Origin: an uncultured Woeseiaceae bacterium
Lineage (GTDB): Bacteria > Pseudomonadota > Gammaproteobacteria > Steroidobacterales > Woeseiaceae
Assembly: GCA_947259985.1 (NCBI GenBank)
Contig: CAMYOJ010000012.1
Coordinates: forward strand, 24,693 to 88,692
DNA length: 64,000 nt
Direction: 5' to 3'
Part shown: positions 42,986 through 54,432 of the stretch, piece after piece
Layout of the letters: each line of letters starts with the position of its first letter
How positions within the stretch are numbered: the stretch's first letter is position 1
Translations under genes and position numbers: made by a program
The notes under the pieces: model-generated
Database searches by the model: none
Told to the model about the DNA's origin: nothing
The model's input: the letters and a program-made list of their open reading frames with translations, nothing else

Positions 42986-44718
42986 GCCTGCTCGAGCTGG
43001 AAAAGCTTTCGATCCGCTATGGGAACACGACAGTTGTCGATAATCTCGGTTTTACAGTGGGCGAAGGAGAGTCTGTCGGCCTCGTTGGCGAGTCGGGTTC
43101 GGGCAAGTCGCAGACCGCGCTCGCGATTCTCGGGCTGTCTCCGCGAGGCGCCCAGGTAAGCGGCAACATCCGTTTTGCCGGAAGCGATCTGGCCGAGCTG
43201 TCGCAGCGCGAGCTGGACAAGCTGCGCGCCCGTCGTATTGGTATCGCCTTCCAGGATCCCTCGCAGGCGCTGAATCCTTACCTGCGGGTTGGCCGGCAAC
43301 TCCGCGAAATACTCGTCAGGCACGGCATTGCCAAGGGCAAAGACGCCGATCGTCAGGTCATGGCAATGCTCGAGCGAGTCGGATTGCCCGATACCGAACG
43401 ACAATTCATGGCTTATCCGCACCAGCTCTCGGGTGGCATGCGGCAGCGCGTGATGCTGGCGTCGGCGTTGATCGCGCAGCCCGATCTGCTGATTGCCGAC
43501 GAACCGACGACGGCCCTCGATGTCACGGTCCAGGCGCAGATTCTCGATCTTCTCGAAGAGATTCGCGATAACACGGCGCTGCTGTTGATCACGCACGACT
43601 TAGGGATTGTTGCGGGGCACTGCGAACGCATGCTCGTGCTGGAAAGGGGTCGCCTTGTCGACGCCGGTGCGACGACTGCGCTTTTCGCGTCACCAGGGCA
43701 CGCGCATACGCGGGCGCTGCTCGCGGCGGCGCCGCGCATCGACACCAGCGATATCCCGGACGCTGTACACGGCAAATCGATACTCGGCGTCGAATCGGCC
43801 ACGGTCAGTTACGAGGAGCGCGGCAGCCGGCGCCTGCACGCCGTAAGCGATGTTGACCTGTCGTTGCACGTCGGCGAAACGCTCGCCATCGTGGGGGAAT
43901 CGGGCTCGGGCAAGTCGAGCCTCGTGAGCGCAATACTCGGGCTCGTGCCGATGGAGAGCGGCTGCGTCGTTTATGCGGGCAGCGAGCTCAACGGGCCCGT
44001 CGAGCGGCGCGGCAAGAGACAGGCGAGAGAGTTGCAGCTGATTTTCCAGGACCCGATCGGCGCACTGAACCCGCAAATGCGCGTACGGAGTCTCGTGGGT
44101 GAGCCGCTCGTGGTGCACGAGACGCAGCTGTCGTCGCGGCAGCGACTCGGGAGGGTTACCGAGGCGCTCGAACAGGTCGGACTCGACGCAGGTTACCTCG
44201 AGCGCTTTCCGCACGAGCTGTCGGGTGGCCAGGCGCAGCGCGTCGCTATTGCCCGCGCCTTGATACTGCGCCCGAACGTGCTTGTTTGTGACGAGGCTGT
44301 GGCGGCGCTGGACGGCTCCGTGCGGCAACAGGTGTTGTCGCTGTTACGGCAGGTTCAGGATGAGACCGGCCTCGCTATTATTTTCATTTCGCACGACCTG
44401 GCCGTGGTCCGCTCGATCAGCCATCGCGTGCTCGTGATGTACATGGGGCGATTTGTCGAAGTCGCCGAGAATGATGCTTTGTTCCGGCACCCGCGACACC
44501 CTTATACCCGGGCCCTCATCGAGGCCGTGCCCGTGCCGGATCCGCTGGTGCCGCCGAGAAAAGCGCCACTGCAGGGCGAGGTACCGTCGTTGCTGAAGCC
44601 GCCGCCGGGCTGCGTGTTTCACCCGCGCTGCCCGCTCGCGAGTGATGTCTGCAGACAATCATGTCCCGGCGCGCGCGACATTGACGGCACGCGGGTCGCG
44701 TGCCATCACGCAGACTAA
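42982..44718 (+). CDS. fused dual-ATPase peptide ABC transporter ATP-binding protein (OppD-OppF fusion)
   Basis: Two Walker A motifs ([15 protein letters not shown] and [15 protein letters not shown]), two signature motifs ([24 protein letters not shown]), oligopeptide C-terminal [15 protein letters not shown]. Confidence 0.92.
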   Translation: MSLLELEKLSIRYGNTTVVDNLGFTVGEGESVGLVGESGSGKSQTALAILGLSPRGAQVSGNIRFAGSDLAELSQRELDKLRARRIGIAFQDPSQALNPYLRVGRQLREILVRHGIAKGKDADRQVMAMLERVGLPDTERQFMAYPHQLSGGMRQRVMLASALIAQPDLLIADEPTTALDVTVQAQILDLLEEIRDNTALLLITHDLGIVAGHCERMLVLERGRLVDAGATTALFASPGHAHTRALLAAAPRIDTSDIPDAVHGKSILGVESATVSYEERGSRRLHAVSDVDLSLHVGETLAIVGESGSGKSSLVSAILGLVPMESGCVVYAGSELNGPVERRGKRQARELQLIFQDPIGALNPQMRVRSLVGEPLVVHETQLSSRQRLGRVTEALEQVGLDAGYLERFPHELSGGQAQRVAIARALILRPNVLVCDEAVAALDGSVRQQVLSLLRQVQDETGLAIIFISHDLAVVRSISHRVLVMYMGRFVEVAENDALFRHPRHPYTRALIEAVPVPDPLVPPRKAPLQGEVPSLLKPPPGCVFHPRCPLASDVCRQSCPGARDIDGTRVACHHAD

Positions 44719-44730
44719 AAAGGGCACAGA

Positions 44731-44780
44731 ATTAAGGGGACAGTTTACTTAATTACAATTAAGTAAACTGTCCCCTTAAT
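44731..44780. repeat. palindromic repeat copy 2 (24-bp perfect inverted repeat, 2-nt spacer)
   Basis: ATTAAGGGGACAGTTTACTTAATT-AC-AATTAAGTAAACTGTCCCCTTAAT between convergent stop codons. Confidence 0.95.
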
Positions 44781-44782
44781 TT

Positions 44783-46084
44783 TCACATGCTGCCGAGTGG
44801 AATCGGCATCGGTGCACCGTTGATCGTCAGCAAGCCTTTCTTGTACTCGGCTTCCATCTCGTAGACGTCGCCGCTCTTTTGCAGGAATCCCATGCCGACG
44901 ATGGCGCCGGCCTGCGGGTTCATCTGCATGGCCATGTCGACGAGCGCCTCGGGCACCGTGACGTTCGCGGATGCCTCCGTACCGAGTAGCAGCGAGCTCC
45001 AGTCAAAGGTGTCGGGGTCCTCTTCGGCGACCTTGAAATCGAGCTTCGTCACGACGGTGCCCATGGGCAGGGTCACGTCGAGCTGATCGAAGCGCAGCTC
45101 CATGCCGCCGGCAAGCAGTCGTTTCAGGTCTTCCTCGATGGCCGCGAACAGCATGTTCGGGTCGCCGCTCGTGCCTGCGGCATCTATGGCCTGCTGCAGT
45201 GCACCGACGGCCTCGGCATCGGCACCCTCGAGCGTGACGTCAGCGGCGAGCGACACCTCGCCAAACCCGGGAATCATTTGTGACTCGAGGCTCAGCAGCG
45301 TATGACCGCTTACCGCGCCATCATCAACGCTCGACATCGCTTCGATGCTCAGGCCCCTGAGACCCCCGCCGGCGCCCCCGACGGACTCCATCGACATCGC
45401 GTCGAGTTCCAGTTTAATGTCGCCAATGGCGAAGCCGTATTTCGTCGGGACATGCGTGCCCGAGAATGACATGCCGTCGATGCTCACGACGGAGCGATCG
45501 TCCACGACCTTCAGCGTGCCGACGTCACCCGCATAGTCGATCTCGCCCGTAGACGGGTTCGTCGTAACAGCGATGTTGGAGTCACCCCAGGATGCCGTCG
45601 TGTCGTTCTCTTCGTGCGACCCCGCTTCGAGCGTGTAGTTCGACTGCAGTTCGCCGCCCAGTCCGATCTTGCTGAAAATCTTCCCCGGCAGCTCGATGGT
45701 ATCGCCGTCGGGCATCTCGAAACTTACCGAGGAGATGGCGCTGCCAAGACCCGGGGCCAGCGACCCCTGTTCCCGTGACATCGAGGAGAAGGGCACCAGG
45801 CCATGATCGAGGTGCGTATCAATGACGAGCACGGGCAAGGCGCCGCTCGACTTCGGCAGCAGGGCGTGAAGCTGGCCCTCCCTGATCTCGATGCGATGTT
45901 GGCCCTCGGACGAAAACCAGCCGCGATCGAATCCCGTGGACGTTACAGTAAGTTCACCGCTTTCGGCGGCTGCCCAATTGAGATTTTCATCGACGCTTTT
46001 CTCGGCAAGCCTGCCGATCAGGGCGGGCGATACGAGGACGACGAGCGCCAGGACGACGAGCAGAGCAACTATGCCTTTCTTCAC
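44783..46084 (-). CDS. DUF945 (YdgA-like) family protein
   Basis: KKGIVALLVVLALVVLVSPALIGRLAEKSVDENL, GWFSSEGQHRIEI; GTG start at 46084 favoured over the longer ORF start. Confidence 0.82.
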   Translation of the reverse strand: MKKGIVALLVVLALVVLVSPALIGRLAEKSVDENLNWAAAESGELTVTSTGFDRGWFSSEGQHRIEIREGQLHALLPKSSGALPVLVIDTHLDHGLVPFSSMSREQGSLAPGLGSAISSVSFEMPDGDTIELPGKIFSKIGLGGELQSNYTLEAGSHEENDTTASWGDSNIAVTTNPSTGEIDYAGDVGTLKVVDDRSVVSIDGMSFSGTHVPTKYGFAIGDIKLELDAMSMESVGGAGGGLRGLSIEAMSSVDDGAVSGHTLLSLESQMIPGFGEVSLAADVTLEGADAEAVGALQQAIDAAGTSGDPNMLFAAIEEDLKRLLAGGMELRFDQLDVTLPMGTVVTKLDFKVAEEDPDTFDWSSLLLGTEASANVTVPEALVDMAMQMNPQAGAIVGMGFLQKSGDVYEMEAEYKKGLLTINGAPMPIPLGSM

Positions 46085-46247
46085 GGTGATTTCCTGTTTG
46101 TACCATCGGGACCCGCCGATGCTAGCACGCTGCCACAAAGTATCTGTGAGCTAGCGCTAGAAATTGGCAGCAACTGCCACTACCATAGCGCCCTCACTAG
46201 CGTCCGAACCGACACTGAACCTCTTTGAAAACCAAGTGATTACGAAC

Positions 46248-46850
46248 ATGAAGATCGTAGCCCGCGCCACGACAATCCTCGTCGCCATTGCTCTATTCCC
46301 GCTTACTGCCGCCGCCGAAGGCGACGTGCAGGCCGGCAAGGAGCTCGGATACACCTGCCTCGGTTGCCACGGCATCGAGGGGTATCGCAATGCCTACCCG
46401 TCGTACCGGGTGCCCAAGCTCGGCGGCCAGAAGGCCGGCTACCTCGAGATTGCGCTGCGTGGCTACCGCGACGGCACACGCCCGCACCCCACAATGCAGG
46501 CGCAGGCCAGCAGCCTGAGCGACCAGGAGATAGCGGACGTCGCCGCGTACCTTGCAAGCCTTGCCAACGACAAGGTTGCGGCCGGCGGTACAACCGGCGC
46601 CAGCTTTGAGAAAGCCGCGGCCTGTGCAGCCTGCCATGGCGCTAACGGTATCAGCCTCAACGCCGTGTGGCCGACGCTGGCCGGGCAGCACGAGGACTAT
46701 CTCGAGACTGCGCTGAACCAGTACCGCAATGGCAAGCGCACGGACCCCGTCATGACGGCGCAGGCGGCGCTCGTGGCAGAGGAAGACGTGGCGCTGCTGG
46801 CGCGTTATTTCGCGGGCCTCGAAGGCCTGGAAACGACCAGGCCCGAGTAG
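46248..46850 (+). CDS. dihaem c-type cytochrome (cytochrome c4-like)
   Basis: Signal peptide MKIVARATTILVAIALFPLTAAA; two CxxCH motifs (CLGCH, CAACH). Confidence 0.9.
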   Translation: MKIVARATTILVAIALFPLTAAAEGDVQAGKELGYTCLGCHGIEGYRNAYPSYRVPKLGGQKAGYLEIALRGYRDGTRPHPTMQAQASSLSDQEIADVAAYLASLANDKVAAGGTTGASFEKAAACAACHGANGISLNAVWPTLAGQHEDYLETALNQYRNGKRTDPVMTAQAALVAEEDVALLARYFAGLEGLETTRPE

Positions 46851-46878
46851 TCGTCAGCGCGCCCGCGGATTACAGTCG

Positions 46879-47853
46879 ATGCCGGGCAACAGCGCGCAAC
46901 TCACCACGGTCGGAGATGGCATATTCGCCATCGACGTCGAGTACGTGCGGCCACTGCAGGACTCCAGCCACCTGGTCGTTCAGGGCGACCGCGCGGCGTT
47001 CGTCGACACGGGCACCAACGACAGCGTCCCGCTGCTGCTCGACGGGTTGCGGCAGCAGGCCCTCGGCCCGGATGATGTCGACTTTGTCTTCCTGACGCAT
47101 ATCCACCTCGATCATGCGGGCGGCGCCGGCCTGCTCATGCAGCAGCTGCCCAATGCGCGCTGCGTCGTACATCCGCGCGGAGCGCCCCACATGATAAGCC
47201 CCGAGCGGCTCATCAAGGGCACCGAGGCCGTCTACGGTGTCGAGCGAACCCGTGAAATGTACGGCGACATCCTGCCGATAGACGAACAGCGGGTCATCGT
47301 TGCCGAAGACGAGCGGTGGATAGACTTCAACGGCCGGAAAATGCAGCCGCTGTTCACCGAGGGCCATGCGCGACATCACTACTGTCTCAACGATCCGGCA
47401 TCGCGCGGCGTGTTCACGGGTGACAGCTTTGGCATTTCGTATCGCGAACTCGATACGGCAGCGGGCGAGTTCATATATCCGACGACCACGCCCGCGAGCT
47501 TCGATCCTGATGAGGCGCACAAGGCGGTCGATCGGATCATGGCCTGCGAGCCGCAACAGCTCTACCTGACGCACTACAGTCGTGTCACGAATCTCGAACG
47601 GCTCGCCAAAGACATGCACGACGGCATCGATGCGTTTGCCGCGATGGCTCTCGAGCATCGAGACAGCGCCGATCGGGGCCGGCGAATTGAAAAGGCCATG
47701 TTCGACTACCTTGCGCGGCGCCTCGAGAATCACGGATTCAAGGGCGATCGTGATGCCATGTGGTCGGTAGTGGAAATCGATGTAGTCTTGAACTCCGCGG
47801 GACTCGTTTCGTGGCTCGAGCGCCTGCAAAAACAGGGACAAGAACAGGGGTAA
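46879..47853 (+). CDS. MBL-fold metallo-hydrolase
   Basis: HIHLDHAGG (HxHxDH), EGHARHHY, GDSFG. Confidence 0.88.
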   Translation: MPGNSAQLTTVGDGIFAIDVEYVRPLQDSSHLVVQGDRAAFVDTGTNDSVPLLLDGLRQQALGPDDVDFVFLTHIHLDHAGGAGLLMQQLPNARCVVHPRGAPHMISPERLIKGTEAVYGVERTREMYGDILPIDEQRVIVAEDERWIDFNGRKMQPLFTEGHARHHYCLNDPASRGVFTGDSFGISYRELDTAAGEFIYPTTTPASFDPDEAHKAVDRIMACEPQQLYLTHYSRVTNLERLAKDMHDGIDAFAAMALEHRDSADRGRRIEKAMFDYLARRLENHGFKGDRDAMWSVVEIDVVLNSAGLVSWLERLQKQGQEQG

Positions 47854-47856
47854 GAA

Positions 47857-48846
47857 ATGGACAGTTTTCGCGCCTTCCGCATTGATGAACAGGACGGCGA
47901 GGTGGTCGCCGGTTTCCAGGAGCTGTCGATTGACGACCTGACCGAGGGCAATGTCGTCGTCCGTGTCAGCCACTCGACGATCAACTACAAGGACGCGCTG
48001 GCGGCGACGGGCATGGGCAAGATTCTGCGCCGCTATCCGCTCAACGGCGGCATCGACCTTGCCGGCGTCGTCGTAAGCTCTGAAGACGCCGAGTTCCAGC
48101 CCGGGACCGAGGTGCTCGTCAACGGCTGTGGGCTCAGCGAGACCGTGGATGGTGGTTACTCGGAATACGCGCGCGTCGACAGCAAGAGCCTCGTCGCGAT
48201 CCCCGAGGGCATGACGCCCGAGACGGCCATGCAGATCGGCACCGCGGGTTATACGGCGGCACTGGCGATCCATCGCATGGAACAGAACAACCAGGCGCCG
48301 GACATGGGGCCCGTTGTCGTGACCGGGGCCACGGGCGGCGTCGGCAGTATTGCCATCGACATGCTGGCTGCCCGGGGCTATGAAGTCGTGGCCGTCACGG
48401 GCAAGGCCGCCGAGGAGGCCTACCTGCGCAAAATCGGTGCGAGCAGGATTCTGCTGCGCGAGCAGCTCGACGTCGGCAAGCGGCCGATGGAGAAAGCCCA
48501 GTGGGGCGGCGCCATCGACAGCCTGGGCGGCGACCTCCTGACCTGGCTGACGCGCACGGTCGACTATGGTGGCAACATCGCCAGTATCGGGCTTGCCGCG
48601 AGCCCGGCGCTGCACACGACCGTGTTGCCGTTCATCCTGCGCGCCGTGTGCCTGCTCGGTATCAACTCGGTGGACACGCCGCGCGATCTCAGGCGCGCCG
48701 TCTGGACCCGAATCGGCAACGATCTCATGCCACAGCACCTGGACGTCATCGGCCACCGGACGATCGGCTTCGATGAGTTGCCGGAGGCTTTCCAGGCCTT
48801 TATCGATGGCCAGATAACCGGTCGCGTGGTCGTCGAGATTAATTGA
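47857..48846 (+). CDS. YhdH/AcuI-type quinone oxidoreductase / acrylyl-CoA reductase-like
   Basis: STINYKDALAATGMGKILRRYPLNGGIDLAGVVVSS; VVTGATGGVGSIAIDMLAARGYEVVAVTGK. Confidence 0.88.
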   Translation: MDSFRAFRIDEQDGEVVAGFQELSIDDLTEGNVVVRVSHSTINYKDALAATGMGKILRRYPLNGGIDLAGVVVSSEDAEFQPGTEVLVNGCGLSETVDGGYSEYARVDSKSLVAIPEGMTPETAMQIGTAGYTAALAIHRMEQNNQAPDMGPVVVTGATGGVGSIAIDMLAARGYEVVAVTGKAAEEAYLRKIGASRILLREQLDVGKRPMEKAQWGGAIDSLGGDLLTWLTRTVDYGGNIASIGLAASPALHTTVLPFILRAVCLLGINSVDTPRDLRRAVWTRIGNDLMPQHLDVIGHRTIGFDELPEAFQAFIDGQITGRVVVEIN

Positions 48847-48965
48847 TCAATCGCTCTATTTGGGAAACGGCCTTCGCGTGGTTTAGAATCGCGCCCCCGC
48901 CGGTTTTAATCTGCATTAAAAAAGCGCAAAGCCGGCCTCTGACACCCGCATAGAGAGGAATAGCG

Positions 48966-49865
48966 ATGAGTGCAGGAGCCCGATTCCGCGCCGCGCTGGC
49001 AGCGGAGACCCCGCTTCAGATCGTAGGCGCCATTAACGCATTCACGGCCATGCTCGCCGAGCGCGCGGGCCACAAGGCCATCTACCTGTCCGGAGCGGGA
49101 GTCGCGAACGCGTCGCACGGCCTGCCGGACCTTGCCATGACCACGCTCAACGACGTGTCCGAGGACGTTCGGCGCATCTGTTCGGCGACCGACCTGCCGT
49201 TGCTCGTCGATATCGACACGGGCTGGGGCAGTGCGTTCATGATCGGCCGAACAATCCGGGAGATGACGTGGTCGGGTGCTGCTGCCGTGCACATGGAAGA
49301 CCAGGTTGCCGTCAAGCGCTGCGGGCACAGGCCTGGCAAGGCGCTCGTGGACACGAGCGAGATGTGTGACCGCCTCAAGGCCGCCGTCGATGGCCGTATC
49401 GACGACGATTTCGTGATCATGGCGCGCACCGACGCGCACGCGGTCGAGGGTCAGCAGGCCACGATCGATCGCGCCGCGGCCTACGTCGAGGCCGGCGCGG
49501 ACATGATATTCGCCGAAGCGCTTACCACTTTAGAGGAATACCAACAATTCACGGACGCCGTTAAAGTGCCGGTACTCGCCAATCTGACCGAGTTTGGCAG
49601 GACGCCCTTGTTCACGACGAGCGAGCTCGCCGATGTGGGCGTCGCGATGGCCCTGTACCCGCTGAGCGCGTTCCGGGCAATGTCGGCCGCGGCGCTCAAT
49701 GTCTACGAGACGATCCGGCAAGACGGCACGCAAAAGGCCGTTGTCGACGACATGCAGACACGTATGCAGCTTTACGAAGTACTGGGCTACCAGGCGTACG
49801 AAGACAAGCTTGACGCCCTGTTCCAGGAACAGGGCCTGAAGACGGGAGAGAGAGATGGCAGCTAA
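48966..49865 (+). CDS. prpB: methylisocitrate lyase
   Basis: [56 protein letters not shown]. Confidence 0.93.
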   Translation: MSAGARFRAALAAETPLQIVGAINAFTAMLAERAGHKAIYLSGAGVANASHGLPDLAMTTLNDVSEDVRRICSATDLPLLVDIDTGWGSAFMIGRTIREMTWSGAAAVHMEDQVAVKRCGHRPGKALVDTSEMCDRLKAAVDGRIDDDFVIMARTDAHAVEGQQATIDRAAAYVEAGADMIFAEALTTLEEYQQFTDAVKVPVLANLTEFGRTPLFTTSELADVGVAMALYPLSAFRAMSAAALNVYETIRQDGTQKAVVDDMQTRMQLYEVLGYQAYEDKLDALFQEQGLKTGERDGS

Positions 49866-50982
49866 AGACAAAACAGGCGGCCTTGCCGGCGTAACGGCGG
49901 GCGCAACGCACTTGTGCACGGTTGGCAAGGAAGGTGCCGGCCTGACGTATCGTGGCTACGATATCTATGACCTTGCCGACAACGCGAGCTTTGAGGAGGT
50001 GGCGTACCTGCTGCTGCACGGCAAGCTGCCGACGCAGTCCGAGCTCGACGCGTATATCAACAAGATCAAGGCCAATCGCGGCTTGCCCGGGTCACTCAGG
50101 ACCGTGCTCGAGATGATCCCCGCGGACGCGCACCCGATGGACGTGTTGCGCACGGGCGTCTCGTTCCTCGGCAACATCGAGCCCGAAGGCGACTTCTCCA
50201 ACCAGCTCGATACGGCGGATCGATTACTCGCCTGCCTGCCGTCGATGCTGTTGTACTGGCATCGTTTCCACGCGGACGGCGGAATTCGCATTGACACCGA
50301 AACAGACGACGACAGTGTTTCGGGCCATTTCCTGCACATGCTGCACGGCGAGCCGCCGAAAGAGCTGCACAGGAAGTGCCTCGACACGACGCTGATTCTC
50401 TACGCGGAACACGAGTTCAACGCCTCGACGTTTGCCGGGCGTGTCATCACGGGGACCCTTTCTGACATGCACTCGGCCGTTGCCGGGGCCATCGGCGCAT
50501 TGCGCGGTCCGCTGCACGGCGGTGCAAATGAAGCCGCGATGGAACTCATTTCGCTTTACGATACGCCCGGGGCGGCGGTTGAGGGCATCCATGAGAGGCT
50601 CACCAACAAAGACCTGATCATGGGTTTCGGGCATCGCGTCTACACGACGTCGGACCCGCGTAATGCCGTGAACAAGAAGATGTCGAAGGCGTTGGCCGAC
50701 GACGTTGGCAACACGACCTTGTACCCGGTATCGGAAGCCATCGAGAAAGTCATGTGGGACGAGAAGAAGCTGTTCGCTAACGCCGATTTCTTCGCGGCCA
50801 GCGTGTACCACTTCATGGGCATTCCGACGTACCTGTTCACGCCGATCTTCGTGTGCTCGCGGATCACGGGCTGGGCGGCGCACATCATGGAACAGCGTGC
50901 CGACAACAAGCTGATTCGCCCGGCCGCCGACTACATTGGTCCGGACCTGCAAGCCTGGGTCGCTATTGAAGATCGCAGCTGA
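49855..50982 (+). CDS. prpC: 2-methylcitrate synthase
   Basis: Citrate-synthase family: [58 protein letters not shown]; follows prpB. Confidence 0.93.
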   Translation: MAAKDKTGGLAGVTAGATHLCTVGKEGAGLTYRGYDIYDLADNASFEEVAYLLLHGKLPTQSELDAYINKIKANRGLPGSLRTVLEMIPADAHPMDVLRTGVSFLGNIEPEGDFSNQLDTADRLLACLPSMLLYWHRFHADGGIRIDTETDDDSVSGHFLHMLHGEPPKELHRKCLDTTLILYAEHEFNASTFAGRVITGTLSDMHSAVAGAIGALRGPLHGGANEAAMELISLYDTPGAAVEGIHERLTNKDLIMGFGHRVYTTSDPRNAVNKKMSKALADDVGNTTLYPVSEAIEKVMWDEKKLFANADFFAASVYHFMGIPTYLFTPIFVCSRITGWAAHIMEQRADNKLIRPAADYIGPDLQAWVAIEDRS

Positions 50983-51010
50983 AACTAAAACCTGAATACG
51001 GAGACACCTG

Positions 51011-52459
51011 ATGTCCGGAGTTATTGTCCGCTCGGCCGAACGCGCCGACTGGGACCAGGCGCTTGTCGATATCGCCGACTACGTCTGCAACTACGAGGTT
51101 GAATCGGACCTCGCCCTCGAAACCGCGCATTACTGCCTCATGGATACGCTGGCCTGTGGCTTCCAGGCGCTGGACTACCCGGCGTGCACCAAGCTCATGG
51201 GCCCCGTCGTGCCAGGCGCCACGCTCGCCGGCGGCGCTCGTGTGCCGGGCACTTCGTACGAGCTCGACCCGGTTATGGCTGCATTCAATATCGGTGCGAT
51301 GAATCGCTGGCTCGACTTCAACGACACCTGGCTGGCGGCCGAGTGGGGGCACCCGTCCGACAATCTCGGCGGCATCCTGGCCGTCGCCGACTACCTGAGC
51401 CGCCAGGCGCGCGCCAAGGGTGAGGAACCGCTCAAGATCCTCGACGTGCTCAAGGCCGCCGTCATGGCGCACGAGATTCAGGGTTGTCTCGCGCTCGAGA
51501 ACAGCTACAACCGGGTCGGCCTCGATCATGTGCTGTTGGTGCGCATTGCAACGACGGCCGTGGTAACTCGCATGCTCGGAGGAGACCACGAAACCGTACT
51601 CAATGCCGTTTCCAACGCCTGGGTCGACGGCTGTTCGCTCAGGACCTACCGCCATGCGCCGAACACGGGCTCCCGCAAGAGCTGGGCGGCCGGTGATGCG
51701 ACGAGTCGCGCCGTACGCCTCGCGTTGATCGCCATGACGGGCGAGATGGGCTACCCGTCGGCGCTCAGCGCGCCGACCTGGGGTTACTACGACGTACTGT
51801 TCAAGGGCAACGAGTTCAGGTTCCAGCGACCCTATGGTTCCTACGTCATGGAAAATGTGCTGTTCAAGATCTCTTACCCGGCAGAATTCCATTCGCAAAC
51901 GGCTGTCGAAGCCGCCATGACGCTGCACCCGGAAGTCGGAGACCGCATCGCCGACGTCGAGAGAGTCGTCATCGAAACGCAGGAAGCGGGCGTGCGAATC
52001 ATAGACAAGACGGGTCCGCTCGATAATCCGGCGGATCGCGATCATTGCATCCAGTACATGGTGGCCGTGCCGCTCATTTTCGGTCGCCTGACTGCCGCCG
52101 ATTACGAGGATGACGTGGCCGGCGACCCGCGTATCGATGAACTGCGCGACAAGATGGAAGTCAAAGAAAACGAGCGGTACACCAAGGACTATTTTGATCC
52201 CGAGCTTCGCTACATTGGCAACTCGGTACAGGTCTTCTTCAAAGACGGTACAAGCACGGAGAAGGTCGCCGTTGATTTTCCGATTGGCCATCGTGAGCGC
52301 CGCGCCGAAGGCATCCCGGTGCTCAAGAAGAAATTCGTCGACAGCGTGTCGCCCAGGCTCAGCCAGGGGCAATGGGCCGAGCTCGACGCGCTGTGCCAGG
52401 ATCGCGACAAACTCGCGGCGACTCCCGTTGACGACTTCATGGCATTACTCGTTGCGTAG
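51011..52459 (+). CDS. prpD: 2-methylcitrate dehydratase
   Basis: MmgE/PrpD family; [34 protein letters not shown]; follows prpC. Confidence 0.93.
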   Translation: MSGVIVRSAERADWDQALVDIADYVCNYEVESDLALETAHYCLMDTLACGFQALDYPACTKLMGPVVPGATLAGGARVPGTSYELDPVMAAFNIGAMNRWLDFNDTWLAAEWGHPSDNLGGILAVADYLSRQARAKGEEPLKILDVLKAAVMAHEIQGCLALENSYNRVGLDHVLLVRIATTAVVTRMLGGDHETVLNAVSNAWVDGCSLRTYRHAPNTGSRKSWAAGDATSRAVRLALIAMTGEMGYPSALSAPTWGYYDVLFKGNEFRFQRPYGSYVMENVLFKISYPAEFHSQTAVEAAMTLHPEVGDRIADVERVVIETQEAGVRIIDKTGPLDNPADRDHCIQYMVAVPLIFGRLTAADYEDDVAGDPRIDELRDKMEVKENERYTKDYFDPELRYIGNSVQVFFKDGTSTEKVAVDFPIGHRERRAEGIPVLKKKFVDSVSPRLSQGQWAELDALCQDRDKLAATPVDDFMALLVA

Positions 52460-54428
52460 ATTCGCGCTTGCGGGCGCGTTACTACTGTTGGCGCTGCCAC
52501 CAGTCTCGATAGCGGATGTCCAGGTTCGGACCAAGTTCGACGGCAAACTCGTCATGGAAGGCGTGCCCGAGATACCGCGTGAGTTGCTGGTCAGCCTGAT
52601 GCGCTACCAGAATATTCGCGCCGCGGTTTTTCGTGCGTGGACGCCGGACAGCAACGGTATTTACGTGTCGACGGGATTCGGTAACGTGGATTCGATCCAC
52701 CGCGTCGATCAGCCCGGCGGTGCGCGGCAACAACTGACCTTTTACAATGAACGCGTCGCGGGGATCCTCGGCCGCCCCGGCGGCCGCGAGCTGTTGTTCA
52801 CCCGGGACACGGGCGGCAGCGAGTTTGCGCAGATATTCGAATTCGACCCCGTAAGCGGCGAAGCGGTCATGCTCACGGACGGAAAATCGCGAAACACGGC
52901 CGCGGTCTGGGACCGAAGCGGTAGCCGCATTGCGTACCGGAGCACACGCCGCGACGGCGTGTTCAACGACATCTGGATCATGGACCCGTCGGACCCGGAC
53001 AGTGCCTCGATCGCCCTCGAGTCCGTCGACGGCAGCCGCTGGTCGCCGATCGAATTCTCGGCGAGTGGCAGCAAGTTATTGCTGCACAAGTACACCAGCA
53101 TTACAGATTCGCGCGCCTATTTGCTCGACCTGGACAGCGGCGCTGCAATGCTGCTGGCAGGACGCGAGAACGACGCGAGCACCAATCTGCCTGTTGCGAT
53201 CGACGACGAAAACGAAGGCTTCTGGTTCATCACGGACCAGGGCAGTGAATTCAACCGACTTGCCTGGCAGGCGATGACGCCGAACGCCGAGCCCGAGTTC
53301 GTTACCGCGGGCATACCGTGGAACGTGTCGTCGGCAGTATTCAGCCATGACCGCAGGCGCGCGGCGTTTGTCACCAATGAAGATGGCATGTCGCGCGTCT
53401 ACGTGATGAACCCCGCGACGCGGCAATACCGGCCCGTGGAGAACATACCGACGGGTGTCGCGTTCGGGCTAAGATTCAGCCCCGACGGCCGACGTCTCGG
53501 CATGACGCTGAACACGCCGCAGTCTCCCAGCGACGCCTTCGCGCTCGACCTCGGTGAGGGCCCCCTGGACTATGGGACTCTGACGCGCTGGACACGGAGC
53601 GAGATGGGCGGCCTCGACAGTTCGGTAATGAGCGCTCCGGAGCTGGTCCACTATCCGACATTCGACGAGGTCGACGGCGCGTCCCGGCAAATACCGGCCT
53701 GGGTATACAAGCCGGTCGGCCAGGGCCCGTTCCCGGTCATCATCGCCATCCATGGCGGTCCCGAAGGGCAGGCCAGGCCGTCGTTCAACAACACCTACCA
53801 GATGTGGGTAAACAAGCTGGGCGTCGCCGTGATTCGACCGAACGTGCGCGGATCGGCCGGTTATGGCAAAACCTATGTGGGCCTCGACAACGCTTGCAAA
53901 CGCGAGGACTCGGTGCGCGACATTGGCGCGCTGCTCGACTGGATCGAAACGCAGGCAGATCTCGATGCCGGCCGTGTCGGCGTGTACGGTGCCAGCTACG
54001 GCGGCTACATGGTGCTGGCCAGCGCCGCGCATTTCAGCGACAGGCTCAGAGCGGCCGTAGACAGCGTGGGCATCAGCAACTTCGTCACCTTTCTCGAAAC
54101 CACGCAGGATTATCGCCGCGACCTCCGGCGCGCCGAGTATGGCGACGAGCGCGATCCTGAAATGCGCGCCCACCTCGAGAAAATCAGCCCGCTCAACAAC
54201 GTCGACCGGATCAACGTTCCCATCTTCGTGGTGCAGGGTCAGAACGATCCGCGTGTGCCCGTGACCGAGTCCGAGCAGATGGTCGCGGCGTTGCGCGAGG
54301 CGGGCAACACGGTGTGGTACATGAACGCACTCAATGAAGGCCACGGCTACAAGCGACGTGAAAACCGCGATGTCTTCCAACAAGCTATGATGTTGTTCTT
54401 CAGGGAACACCTGATTAACGGCGAGTAA
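52452..54428 (+). CDS. S9 family serine peptidase (prolyl oligopeptidase-like), secreted
   Basis: TTG start overlapping prpD stop gives signal peptide [63 protein letters not shown]. Confidence 0.9.
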   Translation: MRRFALAGALLLLALPPVSIADVQVRTKFDGKLVMEGVPEIPRELLVSLMRYQNIRAAVFRAWTPDSNGIYVSTGFGNVDSIHRVDQPGGARQQLTFYNERVAGILGRPGGRELLFTRDTGGSEFAQIFEFDPVSGEAVMLTDGKSRNTAAVWDRSGSRIAYRSTRRDGVFNDIWIMDPSDPDSASIALESVDGSRWSPIEFSASGSKLLLHKYTSITDSRAYLLDLDSGAAMLLAGRENDASTNLPVAIDDENEGFWFITDQGSEFNRLAWQAMTPNAEPEFVTAGIPWNVSSAVFSHDRRRAAFVTNEDGMSRVYVMNPATRQYRPVENIPTGVAFGLRFSPDGRRLGMTLNTPQSPSDAFALDLGEGPLDYGTLTRWTRSEMGGLDSSVMSAPELVHYPTFDEVDGASRQIPAWVYKPVGQGPFPVIIAIHGGPEGQARPSFNNTYQMWVNKLGVAVIRPNVRGSAGYGKTYVGLDNACKREDSVRDIGALLDWIETQADLDAGRVGVYGASYGGYMVLASAAHFSDRLRAAVDSVGISNFVTFLETTQDYRRDLRRAEYGDERDPEMRAHLEKISPLNNVDRINVPIFVVQGQNDPRVPVTESEQMVAALREAGNTVWYMNALNEGHGYKRRENRDVFQQAMMLFFREHLINGE

Positions 54429-54432
54429 GGCG

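Noticed and set aside
46870-48756. 628-aa minus-strand ORF
   Set aside because: Antisense to the MBL and AcuI-like genes; composition (Arg/His/Val/Asp-rich, no recognisable motif) is typical of a shadow ORF in GC-rich DNA.
50963-52372. 469-aa minus-strand ORF
   Set aside because: Antisense shadow of prpD.
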